Source: Eutrigla gurnardus (taxonomy: Eukaryota; Chordata; Actinopteri; Perciformes; Triglidae). Taken from it: a stretch of 64,000 nt of DNA. Below, one piece after another: positions 41,721 to 53,155 of this stretch. A program made the translations under genes and the position numbers. The stretch spans positions 21,606,656 to 21,670,655 of the forward strand of contig OY741270.1 of the NCBI GenBank assembly GCA_963514095.1. Reading direction: 5' to 3'. The notes beneath the pieces were generated by a model. It made no database searches. It was not told the DNA's origin and worked only from the letters and a program-made list of their open reading frames with translations. Position 1 is the stretch's first letter. Every line of letters begins with the position of its first letter.

Positions 41721-42999
41721 TTGTCTTTAAAAGAGGACTGGCTGCTTTCTTCTTCTTCTCCTTCTCCTTCTTCTTCTTCTTCTTCTTCTTATCCTCCTTT
41801 TTCTTTTCTTTTTTTAGAAAATAAAAGGCTGGGTTGAGCTGCACAATCAAATACTCCGGAAACAGAGAGACACGGATTTCATGTCTCTTCATGAATCTTT
41901 TTTAGAATTGTGTTGTATTTGCTTGATTTTTCTTTCTCCTTTGCTGTGTTTGCTTGAAGCGAATCCTTATGTTTTTCTTCATGGGATGGAATAATAAAAA
42001 AAATACAATATTAACATCCGTCTTCATCACACGAGGCAGTAAGGGTGCCGCTTGACACCCACACGACGCCTATGATTTTAAAGAATATATAGAAATCAAG
42101 TCAAGCTGAAGTCACACAAGACATAAAGGTATAGAGTGTAATTTAAGATATTATTTTCTGGATGGCGTTCAAAGGGCAGCAACACCTGACGAAGTGGAAA
42201 AATCCAAGCCGACCTTGAAGGGAACACCTTTAAATGAAGAGTAAACCAAAAAGATCTGCTTGTTTTGTTGTTCATTACGTAAAAACAGGCACCAGACTTT
42301 CCCAAACAGTCCCAGAAGACGGGCAGTAAACGCACGTTTGACCTCTCCCTCTCTCCGTATGTGTTCTTTAATTGTCAACAACTTCTCCCCCGCAGGAATG
42401 TTGCAAACTCTTTCGCCTTAATTCTCCGCGGTGCTCCGCGCCAGCTCCCATTTACCGCTGATGAACGTGTCTGCAGGAGACAGCTCTATTATCTATTTAT
42501 CATTTATGGTAGTATTTCCTCAGACAATGGAGGAAGAACACGTCCAGCTGATGGCTCCGCACTGCCCTTTCACAAAGACGCACTTCCACATTTATTCGAT
42601 GGCATTTTGATAAATAATAAAAAACGAGGATTTTATCTTCAGAAATCAACCCACGACATATTGGAATATTATATAAATGTGCAGCGTATCTCCAAATAAA
42701 ACATCTTTTTATTTTTTACTTATAAAAAAAGATATATATTTTTAAAAAAAGACAAGAAACTGCACATTAATCTACATTTCAGAAGTAATGGGTAAAATCA
42801 AAGTGTGCTTTTAGGGGAAATATTGAATATAAATCTCTCAGATGCGTAATATCAGGACTTCTATGCGCGTGGCCGCGACCACTTGAATTAGAGGCGATTT
42901 TGTTCACACTTCAGCGGTGCTTGTCTTCTTAAAAATGAGTGACAGTCGCCCCGGACACCCCCTCTCTCCCTCTCTCCCTCTCCCTTACACACACTCGCC

Positions 43000-43480
43000 C
43001 CACGAAAATAAATCTTAATGATGTGAAAATTATAATTAGTCTAACAATGTAGCTATAGGGCTTTGGAAGGAGCAGGGATTGGCCTGTTGTGAAGACGCGG
43101 AGGAAGAGGACATGTGAGTGCAGAATAAATAAGGCGCAATAAAAAGGGAAATAGCCGGAGTTTAGTCAAGCCTTGAGGTACTCAAACCTTTATTTCAATC
43201 AGTTAAGATTTAATTAGGCAAGCCTCGGGCCCGGCCGTCTCCTTTTTTTCTCATTATGTAGCCTTCTCCAGCGCGGTGATACAATGCCCCTAAGGTTGTC
43301 AACATTTGACCGCTTTTTCCAGTGAAATGATCGCGCTTTATGGCTCGAGAACCCATAAGATTCGCAAATAAATCTGGCGTTGTTCCATTAGGAGGCGGAA
43401 GTCCTAACAGTGAACGGCGAAAACGATCGATTCCTTTAATTTATGGCTTGTTGTCCTAAATTGTGTTCTTTTTTTATTCT
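43000..43480. promoter_or_regulatory. candidate conserved noncoding element downstream of meis2
   Basis: About 480 bp without simple repeats, with several ATTA/TAAT and AATAAA-like cores (TTATAATTAGTCTAACAATG, GATTTAATTAGGCAAG, TTTAATTTATGGC) and interspersed GC-rich words. Flanking DNA is far more repetitive. Regulatory function is inferred from composition only. Confidence 0.35.
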
Positions 43481-46400
43481 TAATTTCCGGTTATTTTGAG
43501 AGTTTTAAAAAAAAAACGGAGAAGAAAAAAAGAAGAAGGTTTGAAATATCTTGCGGGTAGCCGAGGGCAGCAAAGTGAGACATTTCACAAGAACTGTAAA
43601 TAACAGAGGGAGGGAGAGAGAGACACAGACAGACAGAGAGAGAGAGAGAGGGAGGGGGGGGGGGGGTCTAAAATCTAAAATTCCTCAGGGTTATTGAGTA
43701 GTGTGCACATTTCAAATCAATTAATTAACAACTCCAATATAATAGATGTTCGTTTTGCTTATGAAGAAGGGAGAGAGAGAGAGCTGGAGACCCCCTCCCC
43801 AGCGCACCCTTGGGCGCACTGTTATTACATGATGGCGACCCCTTCTGGAGGCCAAAGTAAATGTGTTTATACAAAGAGGAAGAATATGAAGAAGACATCA
43901 GCTGAAAGCTTTTTTTTATTGTTGTTGCTTTAAATATCGAGAAGACTGAGCATCCTGCACTAAAAAAAGAAAAATCATGCAAAAAGGCCTCCCGCCTGCT
44001 TTTTATTGTATTTCCTCCTGTGAGACGTTCAGGCCCGGAGCTGCTGCAGTAAATGTGACCTCCAAAGACTCTCATCTCATATTTACTCACAGGTATAAAG
44101 CTCCTTATGCATGTATTAGACGGCCACGTTAGTGGTAAAATCAATAAAGATGGATTGGAGGGTCAATATTATGCCTCGCACCTGGGGACTTGTTGCCCGG
44201 CTCCCCCCTCGCTCAGTGTGCGCGCGACACGCAGGGAGAAAACGGGCGATTCATCGCGTGCAGACCGCAACGTCTCTGAGCTGTGCACGAGCTACGAGAC
44301 CGCGTGTGTGTGTGTGTGTTTAGAGGAGACAGAGAGGGAGGACTGAAGCCATCCAGCCAGGGGCCTGAAGGACCGGGCCAACGCTGACATCATTAATCAC
44401 GACCCACTTGAAGATTATGACTGAAAGTATAGAATCGGTAACCATTATCGTCTCGGATGGCAGTTAAAACCTCTCCTTATTTTTCAAAACAATGAAATGG
44501 CAGAGAGAGGTCCATGCAGAGGGAAAAGGGTCAGAGAGAGAGAGGGAGAGAGAGAGGCTGGTGTCACTGGGATGGAGTTACACGTTTCCTCTGGAGGAAA
44601 TATCAAGGAGACACAGAGGTGGTCCGCCTCATTATGTACAGCTTTAATAATCACGACAATAACAACAATACACGCATACAACTTTGTTTTACTGATTTTA
44701 AAAATAAAACAGTGGCATATGTATTATTTAATTGTTATTCTACAGAATTTTTCAAACACATTTTTTATTTTCAACATTATAAAAAAAAAGACGAATCAGG
44801 AGAATTTCGTTTGATCATTAAAATCAACTCGTTTTTTATTGTCATTAAGTATAAAGTAAAACATTTGAAGTCGATTTTTTTAACAAGCTAAGATATTTAT
44901 CTTTGTTGATTTATCTATTTTATCTAAAAGTGGGAACGGCCTTGTTGACAGTTCCCCAACATTTCATTTCCGGGTGACACGTTGTAAATAAGAGGGACTT
45001 CGGAGGATTATTACTTTTCAATTGATTGATCCGAAAGCAGCAAGCAGTCTTCTAAATTTAGTATGACTATTAACTATTTCTTTTGCGTATTTTTTTTAGT
45101 TGTTCTTTTTTGCACATGTTGTATCCAAATTGAGATCGAAAGTGCAAATATATGAAATGTATTTAGTGTCATCTCACGATATGAAGAATTTTGAAACGCT
45201 AAAAATGAAGAAAACAAACGCAGCCACGTCGAAGTTTAAAGAGAAACATTCTTTACAGCGTCACTTTTTTTTTTTTTTTGTCGGTCTGTCCGTTTTACTT
45301 TGGCATTTCCGGTGTTTTATGCATAGCCTAATGCATCAACGACCAGTGCTGCGAGGTAAGACCTATATTTAAAACCTCTCACAATGTCTCTGTGATAACT
45401 CTGTGTGTGTTTCTATTTTATACCGTGAGCACTTCCTCCAGTGCAGGGAGCCAGCTAGCACGCTCCCTGTTAGCAGTCGGAAGCTGCAGTGATGAAAAGC
45501 AATAGCTGGTGTCAAGAACTTTTTTAGCACATCACAGCTGGTGGGAATAAATAGTAGCCAACTGAAGAGGAGCAGGAGGGGGGGGGGGGTAGGCTGTGAC
45601 ATAAGGCTATTTGGGTGTGTGACCACAGGGAACCTGGGCTTTCATATCTCCTCCACACAATAAAAGCCCTGTGCCTCTCTCACAAGTCCAACTTTGTTTC
45701 TCAACAAGGAGCGTCAAGTGTTGTCAATATTCAGATAGCCTTCATCTGCCAATAATGACAGGCAGCCGGCTCCCTATCTTATCTGCGGGCCAGGTAGCGC
45801 CGCACCTGGGGGGAATCGCTGCTGCGATAACGAGCGTCTGGGCCAATAGAAAAGGCTCTTGTCTGTCTGTGAGGACTTAATGGAGAACGCCACTGGAGAC
45901 AGGAAGTCCTCAGAAAGTGAAAAGCACTTTATTGCGCACCTGAATGGCCCGGCATAGGGTTTCTCCCCAACCCAATGGGGGAAACCGCATTACAGCTCCT
46001 TACACAGGGTCATTACAACAGGGCAATGGGGTTCAAGTGATCCATTGCATTTGAATGACAACATCACATCGGCCCATTCATTCCTGCCTCTTGTGTGAAC
46101 CTGGCGATGATCCCTGCGGGACTGGGAAGCTGCCGGCAGAGTGATGTGCTGGAGTTACAGCCGAGAGTGTAGGAGACTCGGTTAGTTTGACATTTTCCTC
46201 AAAGTGTGCTTTGAAACCTCGTTGCTCTCCTCGCCGGCAACAGGTTGGTGGAAACCATAACGCACAGTACGCCGCGACGTGACATCATCAAGCCTCTAAA
46301 AAAATGAACTGCAGCATCGATCCCTCGCAGGCTGACCTCCCGTAAGTCAAATATAGACGATGTGGGACATGTGTTTGGATGGAAGTGTATATTTACCTGT

Positions 46401-48264
46401 CACCGGGAACTCAAGGACATGGCAGCAGCGAGGTTGTATCCAGCCCGAGAGGGGGGAGTGTTTTGGGGGTGAAAATGAGTTGTAAACGTGATAAATGGAC
46501 CATATTTTTCGAGCTGAGGAGCACTGGAGCTGGCACCGTGCTTTCAGCCAAACAGTTAATTGCTCAGCACAGTGAAGGCCCAACAAAATACTCGTAAAGC
46601 ATAAAAAAAAAAAAGTCTTCCAGTCTTCTTCTCCCTCTCTGCTTCTCCCTCTCTGCGTCTCCCTTTTCCCCGACTCCTCCGGCTAAACGCCTGCTTCCAC
46701 CCGTGCCCTTCACAATTTCCCACCACCAAAAATATTTTGTTGCCGGTGGCAACAATTGAATAAAAATAACCAATCACATCTGCTCTTTCAACTATTTCCA
46801 AAATTAAGCAGAGTCTGTACTTCATGGACGTCTCATCTGTGTGTCAGGATTTCGAGCCAGGATTTATTGCGCTGTGATAAATGATCATGTCTTGTTTTGA
46901 AGAAAAAAAAACGCGAGAGCACTCCCGAAGGAGAGCAGAGCCGGCACGGTGAGCAGGGGGGGGGGGGCCGGATCAGCTGGATTACAGGCTCTGATTATGC
47001 CCTGGACCTCGAGCCTCGCTCTCAGCACCCATTTAAAAACCTGTGGTGGATGCATCCCATAATAGGCACGCTTGTCTCCATGGTGGCAGTGGACCCACCT
47101 CCTCCTAAGTGCACTTATTTCATAATAAGAAGCCCTCATCAGGCAAGCACGCTCACACATTCAGGGAGAGATAAAGGGTGAGCCGGGGTTTTGTTTTGAC
47201 TCCATCAAATTGTGTCTCCGGCCTCTTGCAGCTAACCTTTCCCCCCTCCGACTACCTCCACAGTCCTATTTTCCTCCCGCCCAGCTCTCATCTTTGAGAA
47301 CGTCACCAATACTCATACATCTACTGCTGTCTCCTCCTCTTCCACCCCGCTGTTCTCGCCGCCGCCCATCCCCATGCTATACCTGTACCTTTCTGGGCCT
47401 CGTCTGAACCCCTCGCCGAGAACAGGAGATGACACCGTTTCTGGGTCACTTCTGTCACAGTCCAAATGCCACTCAGGGGGTCTGACCTTTCCGGTGGCCG
47501 ATGCTGGAGCAGGCTGTCACCCCCGTGGTTCCACAACCACAAGCGCACGCTCCCTCCATTTTCCCTGACAGACCCCCCCCCCCCACCACCACCACCACAC
47601 ATCCACGGTATTCACCTCCTCCTTTTTTTCATCCACAATATATGTTAAAACAATCGGGAGGGATAAAAGCTGACAGGCGAAAATAGCCACAGTTAAAATA
47701 TGGCTGACGGTCTGACATGTTGGCTAAAGCCAGGACGGTCGCAGGCCTCGGCGGCGGCCCACGGACACATGGCGTATCGGGTCTCACTGGAAGGAACTCC
47801 AAATATGCTTTCTGGATTGATTTGAAGGCGCGGGTTACACAGCGAGCGCCACTGTTTTTACAAATTGGAGCTGGGCTTCTAAATGGAATACCTCAATTAG
47901 CAAGAGGCCCAGTCAACACCTGTGTGTTTAACATAGTCTGAGCTGATTCAGGTTTCCACTGCCGAGCGGTTCCTTTTAAAAGAAGGCCACTTGAGTTGCT
48001 CATTTAGGGCTGTCAGAAATGGAATATTTCAATGGCGAGGCCTTGGGATGCATGCGATCCCCATGTCACATCAGTGTCAGGAGTAACTTTTGCGGGGTGT
48101 TCGGAGCTCTGAGTATTTTTTTTTAAAGCTCTCGGCCGTGTTTCTGCTCGTCCTGCACCACCAGCGACCCAGACGTCACTAACCCCCCCACCCCCAACCC
48201 CTCTGAGTGGATTAATGTGACATAGTTGTTCAGTTTCCCTCAAACATACCATCTGCCCTCCATC

Positions 48265-48274
48265 CTGTCAATCA
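48265..48274 (-). promoter_or_regulatory. PBX-MEIS/PREP composite site TGATTGACAG
   Basis: The + strand reads CTGTCAATCA, the exact complement of TGATTGACAG. This ten-base sequence is the established composite site for PBX with MEIS or PREP. It lies about 9.4 kb past the meis2 poly(A) signal. One site of this length is expected by chance every few hundred kb on either strand, so context is suggestive only. Confidence 0.5.
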
Positions 48275-50121
48275 AATCCACCGCTTTGCCGTTTGAAATT
48301 CCCCCGGACCATTTTTTTTCTCATGATCCATTGTTGTTTTTAAATAACAGCCTCTGATTAGCAGGCAGCGCTTCCTAAAAATAAAAAAATCCCTCATATC
48401 TGCTCCAGCTGAGGGCAGAGAGGCTGCTGTTTTTTCCCAGTGCTGTTATTCAAGCCCTCTTAAAATCCTTTTTTTTTTTTTTAAATTTCAAACCGGTTGC
48501 TCTGACTCTTCCCGGAGAACTTTTTTATTTCTTTCCACCCTGTGATGTCTTGCTGGCTGAGGGGAGGCTGAGCGGACCCCTACTAAAAGCACTATGATGC
48601 CTGGGGCAGAAACAGGCCAGAGCTCTCTCCACATAAATAACACAGGAGCGTGGAGGAAGTCCGTTTGGTGGTCTGCTGGAGGGATAGAACCCACCCTTCA
48701 GTCTGTCTCTGGTTCTGTACTCCGTTCTCATTCCCTGTGTCTCAGTGGTCTTTCCAGCAGCTTGGCTGAAGAGGCATAAAACAGCGGGATGTGGAAGAGA
48801 TTGGGCCAAGATGTACATCTGAGTGGATAGTGGACTTCCAATAGCCTGCAGGCCCAGACGGAGTTGATACTGTGAACTGCATCAAGCTAATCTGACACAT
48901 GGGAGTCACAGATTTAAGAAATTGTTACCAATAGTCCAATACTGAATACAAATGTGTAACTAAATAGCTCTGCATGGGGTTTCTTGGCAATACTGTAACA
49001 GGAAAAGACATGATTAATAAAATGTTTTCATTTTTTCTCCTTCACACAAGATTTATTATTGTAATCCTCATATATTACTGCAATATATTATTTATATATA
49101 TATATTTTTTTGCTGATATGAGGAAATATTTAGTCAGTTTGTTACTGGATGCCTCTTGAGGGTCACATTTCTCCACAACACTGGTGTTCCTGGCCCCAGG
49201 AAGCAACCTCTCCAAACCGGCCTTATTTGGCGAGCGCTCCACTGCCCCATTGTTGTGACAAGAACAATGCATCTAAAAAGAGGTGGGAGACGAGGGCACG
49301 GAAAACACAAAATAAAGATGTCTGGCTCTTAAAAAATCATCAGATGGAAGTTTTTTTTCCTTTCTTTCTATATTTGCACTCGCATCATGGAAATACTGTC
49401 AGCTGACGCCGACGTCGGCCCCCTCGCCTTTGAAGTCGATTTGAAAAAAATAAAAAAAATAGCCGTATTTAGTTTGCATTGTGTGCAGAACCTAATTTAT
49501 AGGAGTTGACCCCGGCTCCTCTTTTGTGCGACAGCCATCTTGGAAAACAATGGCAGGAAGGCTTGAAACTTGAGAGGAACTGAATCTGCTGTTTTCCATT
49601 TTTTTTTACTCAATAGAGAATTTTCCCTCCCTGAGTAAAAGCTCTGTTTTTTTGTGTCCAACAGGAGCCATAAACTGATGTCTAAGCATTCCATGGCCAG
49701 GCAATAGGTCCGAGTTTAACTGGACACATGGGGACAGTTGTTTTGTACCACATGGAGCAGGAGGGTGGAAGGTGGGGGGGGCTGACAGAGGAAGCCATGG
49801 CCGCCTGGCGACCCCACGGTGACCCACTGGCCTCCTCATGGAGGGATCAAGGCCTAGATGGGAGCCAGCTGAGGGTTAGAGGTTTAAGGGTAACAAATCA
49901 AGCAACACTTTAGTGGTATTTAACCCCTACATACCATATCTCTCTAACTGCGAGAGCAGGGCATGACTATGCAGAACAAACATAGCAGGGCTTATTTTGA
50001 TTCTATGTAGGGGAGTTCTCCCCGGCAACACAAGTGGAGCGGGTCAGGATTGGGAATGATTATACTGTAGGAAAAGACGGGGATAACAACATGAGGTCAA
50101 CTTTGATTCACCTCTCTGCAG

Positions 50122-50173
50122 GCGAGCGCCGATGGACGGCTACGGAGTCTCTCCTTTACCCGGTTTCTATACG
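50122..50173 (+). other. weak exon-like segment of unknown origin
   Basis: A 52-bp GC-richer segment sits between a good acceptor (CCTCTCTGCAG) and a donor (GTAACT). One frame reads RAPMDGYGVSPLPGFYT. It could be a small exon of an unrecognised transcript or chance. Confidence 0.2.
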
Positions 50174-50887
50174 GTAACTGCTAGTCGCCGTGCCCCTTGT
50201 TATAAGTTCTCTGAGATGGCGGGAGGTTCTTCAACCCTTTCACTTTCTTCCCTCTTATCGTTTTGTGTGCCATAAAGAAGAGGACAGGACAGGGACCCCC
50301 TATAGGCAGTGCATATCTGCCTCTAAAAGCATCACTCAATTTTATGTTCACTTCTGGTTCTCCTAGCCCGGCTGTGTTTCTTCCATTGGTATCTGCTCAT
50401 AAAAAGGCACCGAGGGTTGTAAAGAAGCGCAACAGACAACTGGCCAGATAGTCGCACACGTTTACATGGAAATCAGGTGTTTCTGCTGCGGTACCTGTAG
50501 GCGCTCACATAGTTTAGAAGTACATAGTAAACACATGAAGTCCATGTTGTCAGTTTTCATGGCAAGAATCATTTATCCAAAATGTATTTATTAATAATAA
50601 ATATATTCGGCCTACAGAAATATTCTTTGAAAATGTATCACTGTGTATAATGTGGGATGGACAAGGATGTAGAGGGTTTCAGGCAGTAAAATAAGTTATT
50701 ACTTCTAATTAGATTTGATCAACTCATAATTTCACAATCATATAAATAAAGTGTTTATGAGGAAATAAACTCGGCCTCTTCAGTTTGTTGTGTGGAAGTT
50801 AAAAAAAAAAAGCCTTTTAGTCGACCTATAAGGATTTTGCTGCCTCTTTGGTTGCCAGGTAGAAACGGTTATGCTTTGAGCTCTGTG

Positions 50888-50945
50888 ATTGGCGGTTCGC
50901 TATAAACTCGTTTTTGTTATCGCGAACTTTCCGGAAAGTTTTGGG
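50888..50945 (+). promoter_or_regulatory. heat-shock-type promoter segment (CCAAT box, TATA-like, HSE)
   Basis: An inverted CCAAT box (ATTGG, 50888-50892) and TATAAA (50901-50906) precede a heat-shock element. The element has alternating units GAA (50924), TTC (50929), GAA (50934) and TTT (50939), each five bases apart. Its core AACTTTCCGGAAAGTT (50925-50940) is a perfect palindrome. This is the established arrangement bound by HSF trimers. The TATA-like word lies upstream of the element, so it may not be functional. Strand is assigned from the possible exon that follows; the element itself is symmetric. Confidence 0.45.
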
Positions 50946-51046
50946 ACGCTAATCAACCAGCACGCTCGTCAACTACGGAAGCCGAAAGTAGCGTTTCTGT
51001 ACGAGAAGACGTCTTTTCGACACATCGTTTTCGATATTATGTTTTA

Positions 51047-51152
51047 ATGAAACGTTTTGAGTTAATCTTCAAAGGAAGTCAACCGTGGAGTAGCTTTAGT
51101 GCTGGGAGTGCTCGCTGTTTGGCGCAGAGACCTGCTAGACCCCTTAAAACAG
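51047..51152 (+). CDS. possible first coding exon, unknown gene
   Basis: ATG at 51047 opens a frame reading MKRFELIFKGSQPWSSFSAG then SARCLAQRPARPLKT, which runs without a stop into the splice donor ACAG|GTGCGT at 51152/51153. The start lies about 110 bp after the heat-shock element. The peptide is basic, Ser- and Arg-rich and lacks acidic residues apart from one Glu, so it resembles a mitochondrial targeting peptide. I do not recognise the gene. The reading frame does not continue cleanly into the exon-like segment at 51710, which would give an early stop, so either the partner exon is another one or this is a noncoding or decayed exon. Confidence 0.3.
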
Positions 51153-51709
51153 GTGCGTACCTCTCTGTGTGAGCGTCACGCAGGAGAGAAAACGGTACTG
51201 AACATGCAGTTTTTAAAGGCCAAACGACAACAAATATGAATTGAATCATCATATTTTGAATTTTGAATGTGTGGTACATCTTTATTTGAATTAATTTCGA
51301 TTGCTGTGGCGTTATTGGAAGGGTTTTGCATCGATCAGAAACAATCGTGGCAGCCATCATTACTACTTCTAAAAAGAGTATAATGCTAGTGATAAAGTTA
51401 GAGTAGCCTAATCTTTATCTGCAGCAGAAATATGGGTTCAATGAGTAGACATGAAAACCGAAAAAAAAAACGTATTTAATACAAATGCTAACATTATGAA
51501 TGAAGCTTAGTAGCCTCAACATTGTCCTGTACAGCCATTAATAATAGAAAAATAATGCTGTATGGACATGAATAAGTGTGATAGTGTGAGGGAATATCCA
51601 CTCATAAAACATGTAATGAATGTATTTATATTTAAGAAGATAGAAAGTCAGTATTGATTGGAGGTCTATATATTTGTTTCCATATAATAAAGCCATGCAA
51701 CTCTTCTAG

Positions 51710-52011
51710 GGGTTCATAGCAGAAGACCACACCTGGCTGGATGATCACAAACTCTTCACATGTACCGGGCCTTCTTCTACTCGATGTCGTTTTTGGAACT
51801 CTCCTCCTATAATCCAGATTACCGACTGCTTTAGTGAGGTTCATGGCCATTCTGGATCCACAACAGTTTGGGCGTTACAGAGACCATTTACCCAATGCTG
51901 CCTGCATTTTTGGACCAGGCCGGCCTCTACACTGAACTCACCAACCACTTCATCCAAAGGAACGGGAGGATGGACTTCGTTTTCAAGCAGGCGTCATGTG
52001 TTCATCAAAGG
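51710..52011 (+). other. 302-bp exon-like stop-free segment, unknown gene
   Basis: The segment is bounded by an acceptor (CAACTCTTCTAG, ending 51709) and a near-consensus donor (AAAGG|GTAAGT, 52012). Frame 1 is open throughout, about 100 codons, starting GFIAEDHTWLDDHKLFTCTG. A second frame is open from 51836 to the donor and contains the protein-like stretch PAFLDQAGLYTELTNHFIQR. I recognise neither. The antisense frame also has an open stretch over 51632-51850. It may be a real exon, a decayed exon, or part of a transposable element. Confidence 0.3.
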
Positions 52012-52229
52012 GTAAGTTATTTAAATCTAATAGCCCACCATGCCAACTATTGCTGTCACTGTTTTGTATAGACGTTCATCATGATGAATTACTGGACATC
52101 TGTAAACATTATGCACGCTACTGTAATTCTGCATGATGACCGCTTTCCAAAGAAACGGTAGCATAACGACCGCTGTGCCGATCTATTATTATTTACTTGT
52201 TTGTGTGGTGGTGGGTTCCAATATGCTAT
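52012..52229. other. spacer between exon-like segment and minisatellite
   Basis: AT-balanced unique sequence with nothing recognised. If the segment before it is an exon, this begins its downstream intron. Confidence 0.5.
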
Positions 52230-53155
52230 GATTGCTGTTCACTGTACGTGGTTCTGAAACCTTTATCGCAGTGTTGATGCTGTTTACTGTACGTGGTTCT
52301 GAAATCTTTTATCGCAGTGTCGCTGCTGTTCACTGTATGTGGTTCTGAAATCTGTATCGCAGTGTCGATGCTGTTCACTATACGTGGTTCTGAAACCTTT
52401 ATCGCAGTGTTGCTGCTGTTCACTGTACGTGGTTCTGAAACCTTTATCGCAGTGTCGATGCTGTTCACTGTACGTGGTTCTGAAACCTTTATCGCAGTGT
52501 CGATGCTGTTCACTGTACGTGGTTCTGAAACCTTTATCGCAGTGTCGATGCTGTTCACTATACGTGGTTCTGAAATCTTTTATCGCAGTGTTGCTGCTGT
52601 TCACTGTACGTGGTTCTGAAATCTGTATCGCAGTGTCGATGCTGTTCACTATACGTGGTTCTGAAACCTTTATCGCAGTGTTGCTGCTGTTCACTGTACG
52701 TGGTTCTGAAACCTTTATCGCAGTGTCGATGCTGTTCACTGTACGTGGTTCTGAAACCTTTATCGCAGTGTCGATGCTGTTCACTGTACGTGGTTCTGAA
52801 ACCTTTATCGCAGTGTCGATGCTGTTCACTATACGTGGTTCTGAAATCTTTATCGCAGTGTTGCTGCTGTTCACTGTACGTGGTTCTGAAATCTTTATCG
52901 CAGTGTTGCTGCTGTTCACTGTACGTGGTTCTGAAATCTTTATCGCAGTGTCGCTGCTGTTCACTGTACGTGGTTCTGAAACCTTTATCGCAGTGTTGCT
53001 GCTGTTCACTGTACGTGGTTCTGAAACCTTTATCGCAGTGTCGCTGCTGTTCACTGTACGTGGTTCTGAAGTGTCTTTCGATGTGTCGCTGCTGTTCGCT
53101 GTCCGTGGTTCTGAAATCTATGTCGTTCGCGGTGTCGCTGCTGATGTTTTTAAGT
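52230..53155. repeat. 45-bp minisatellite, about 20 copies
   Basis: The marker GGTTCTGAA recurs at 52250, 52295, 52341, 52386, 52431 and so on to 53107, almost always 45 bp apart, with two 46-bp steps caused by one extra T. Copies differ at a few positions (CGATG, TGCTG or CGCTG; AAACC or AAATC). The last two copies are degenerate. Because 45 is divisible by three, open frames run through it on both strands (up to 318 codons on +, 256 on -). The - strand frame repeats a 15-residue unit SEPRTVNSSDTAIKV. Coding use is not supported: there is no initiator context, frames break at the 46-bp steps, and several frames are open at once, as expected from any stop-free unit. Confidence 0.95.

Larger units (their letters stand above)
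38846..50880. other. intergenic region between meis2 and the 50.9-kb promoter-like segment
   Basis: No protein-coding gene was recognised in about 12 kb. Contents are an opposed pair of long CA and GT arrays (40387-40465, 41379-41452), a TTC-rich polypyrimidine tract (about 41749-41790), and candidate conserved blocks at 41570-41720 and 43000-43480. Binding-site motifs lie at 39028-39041 (RFX-like) and 48265-48274 (PBX-MEIS). A weak exon-like segment lies at 50122-50173. The sequence downstream of meis2 may hold its regulatory elements; that is inference. Confidence 0.6.

Noticed and set aside
42361..42699. 112-codon + frame
   Set aside because: It is fairly normal in composition, but it ends in AT-rich DNA, has no promoter or splice support, and resembles nothing I know.
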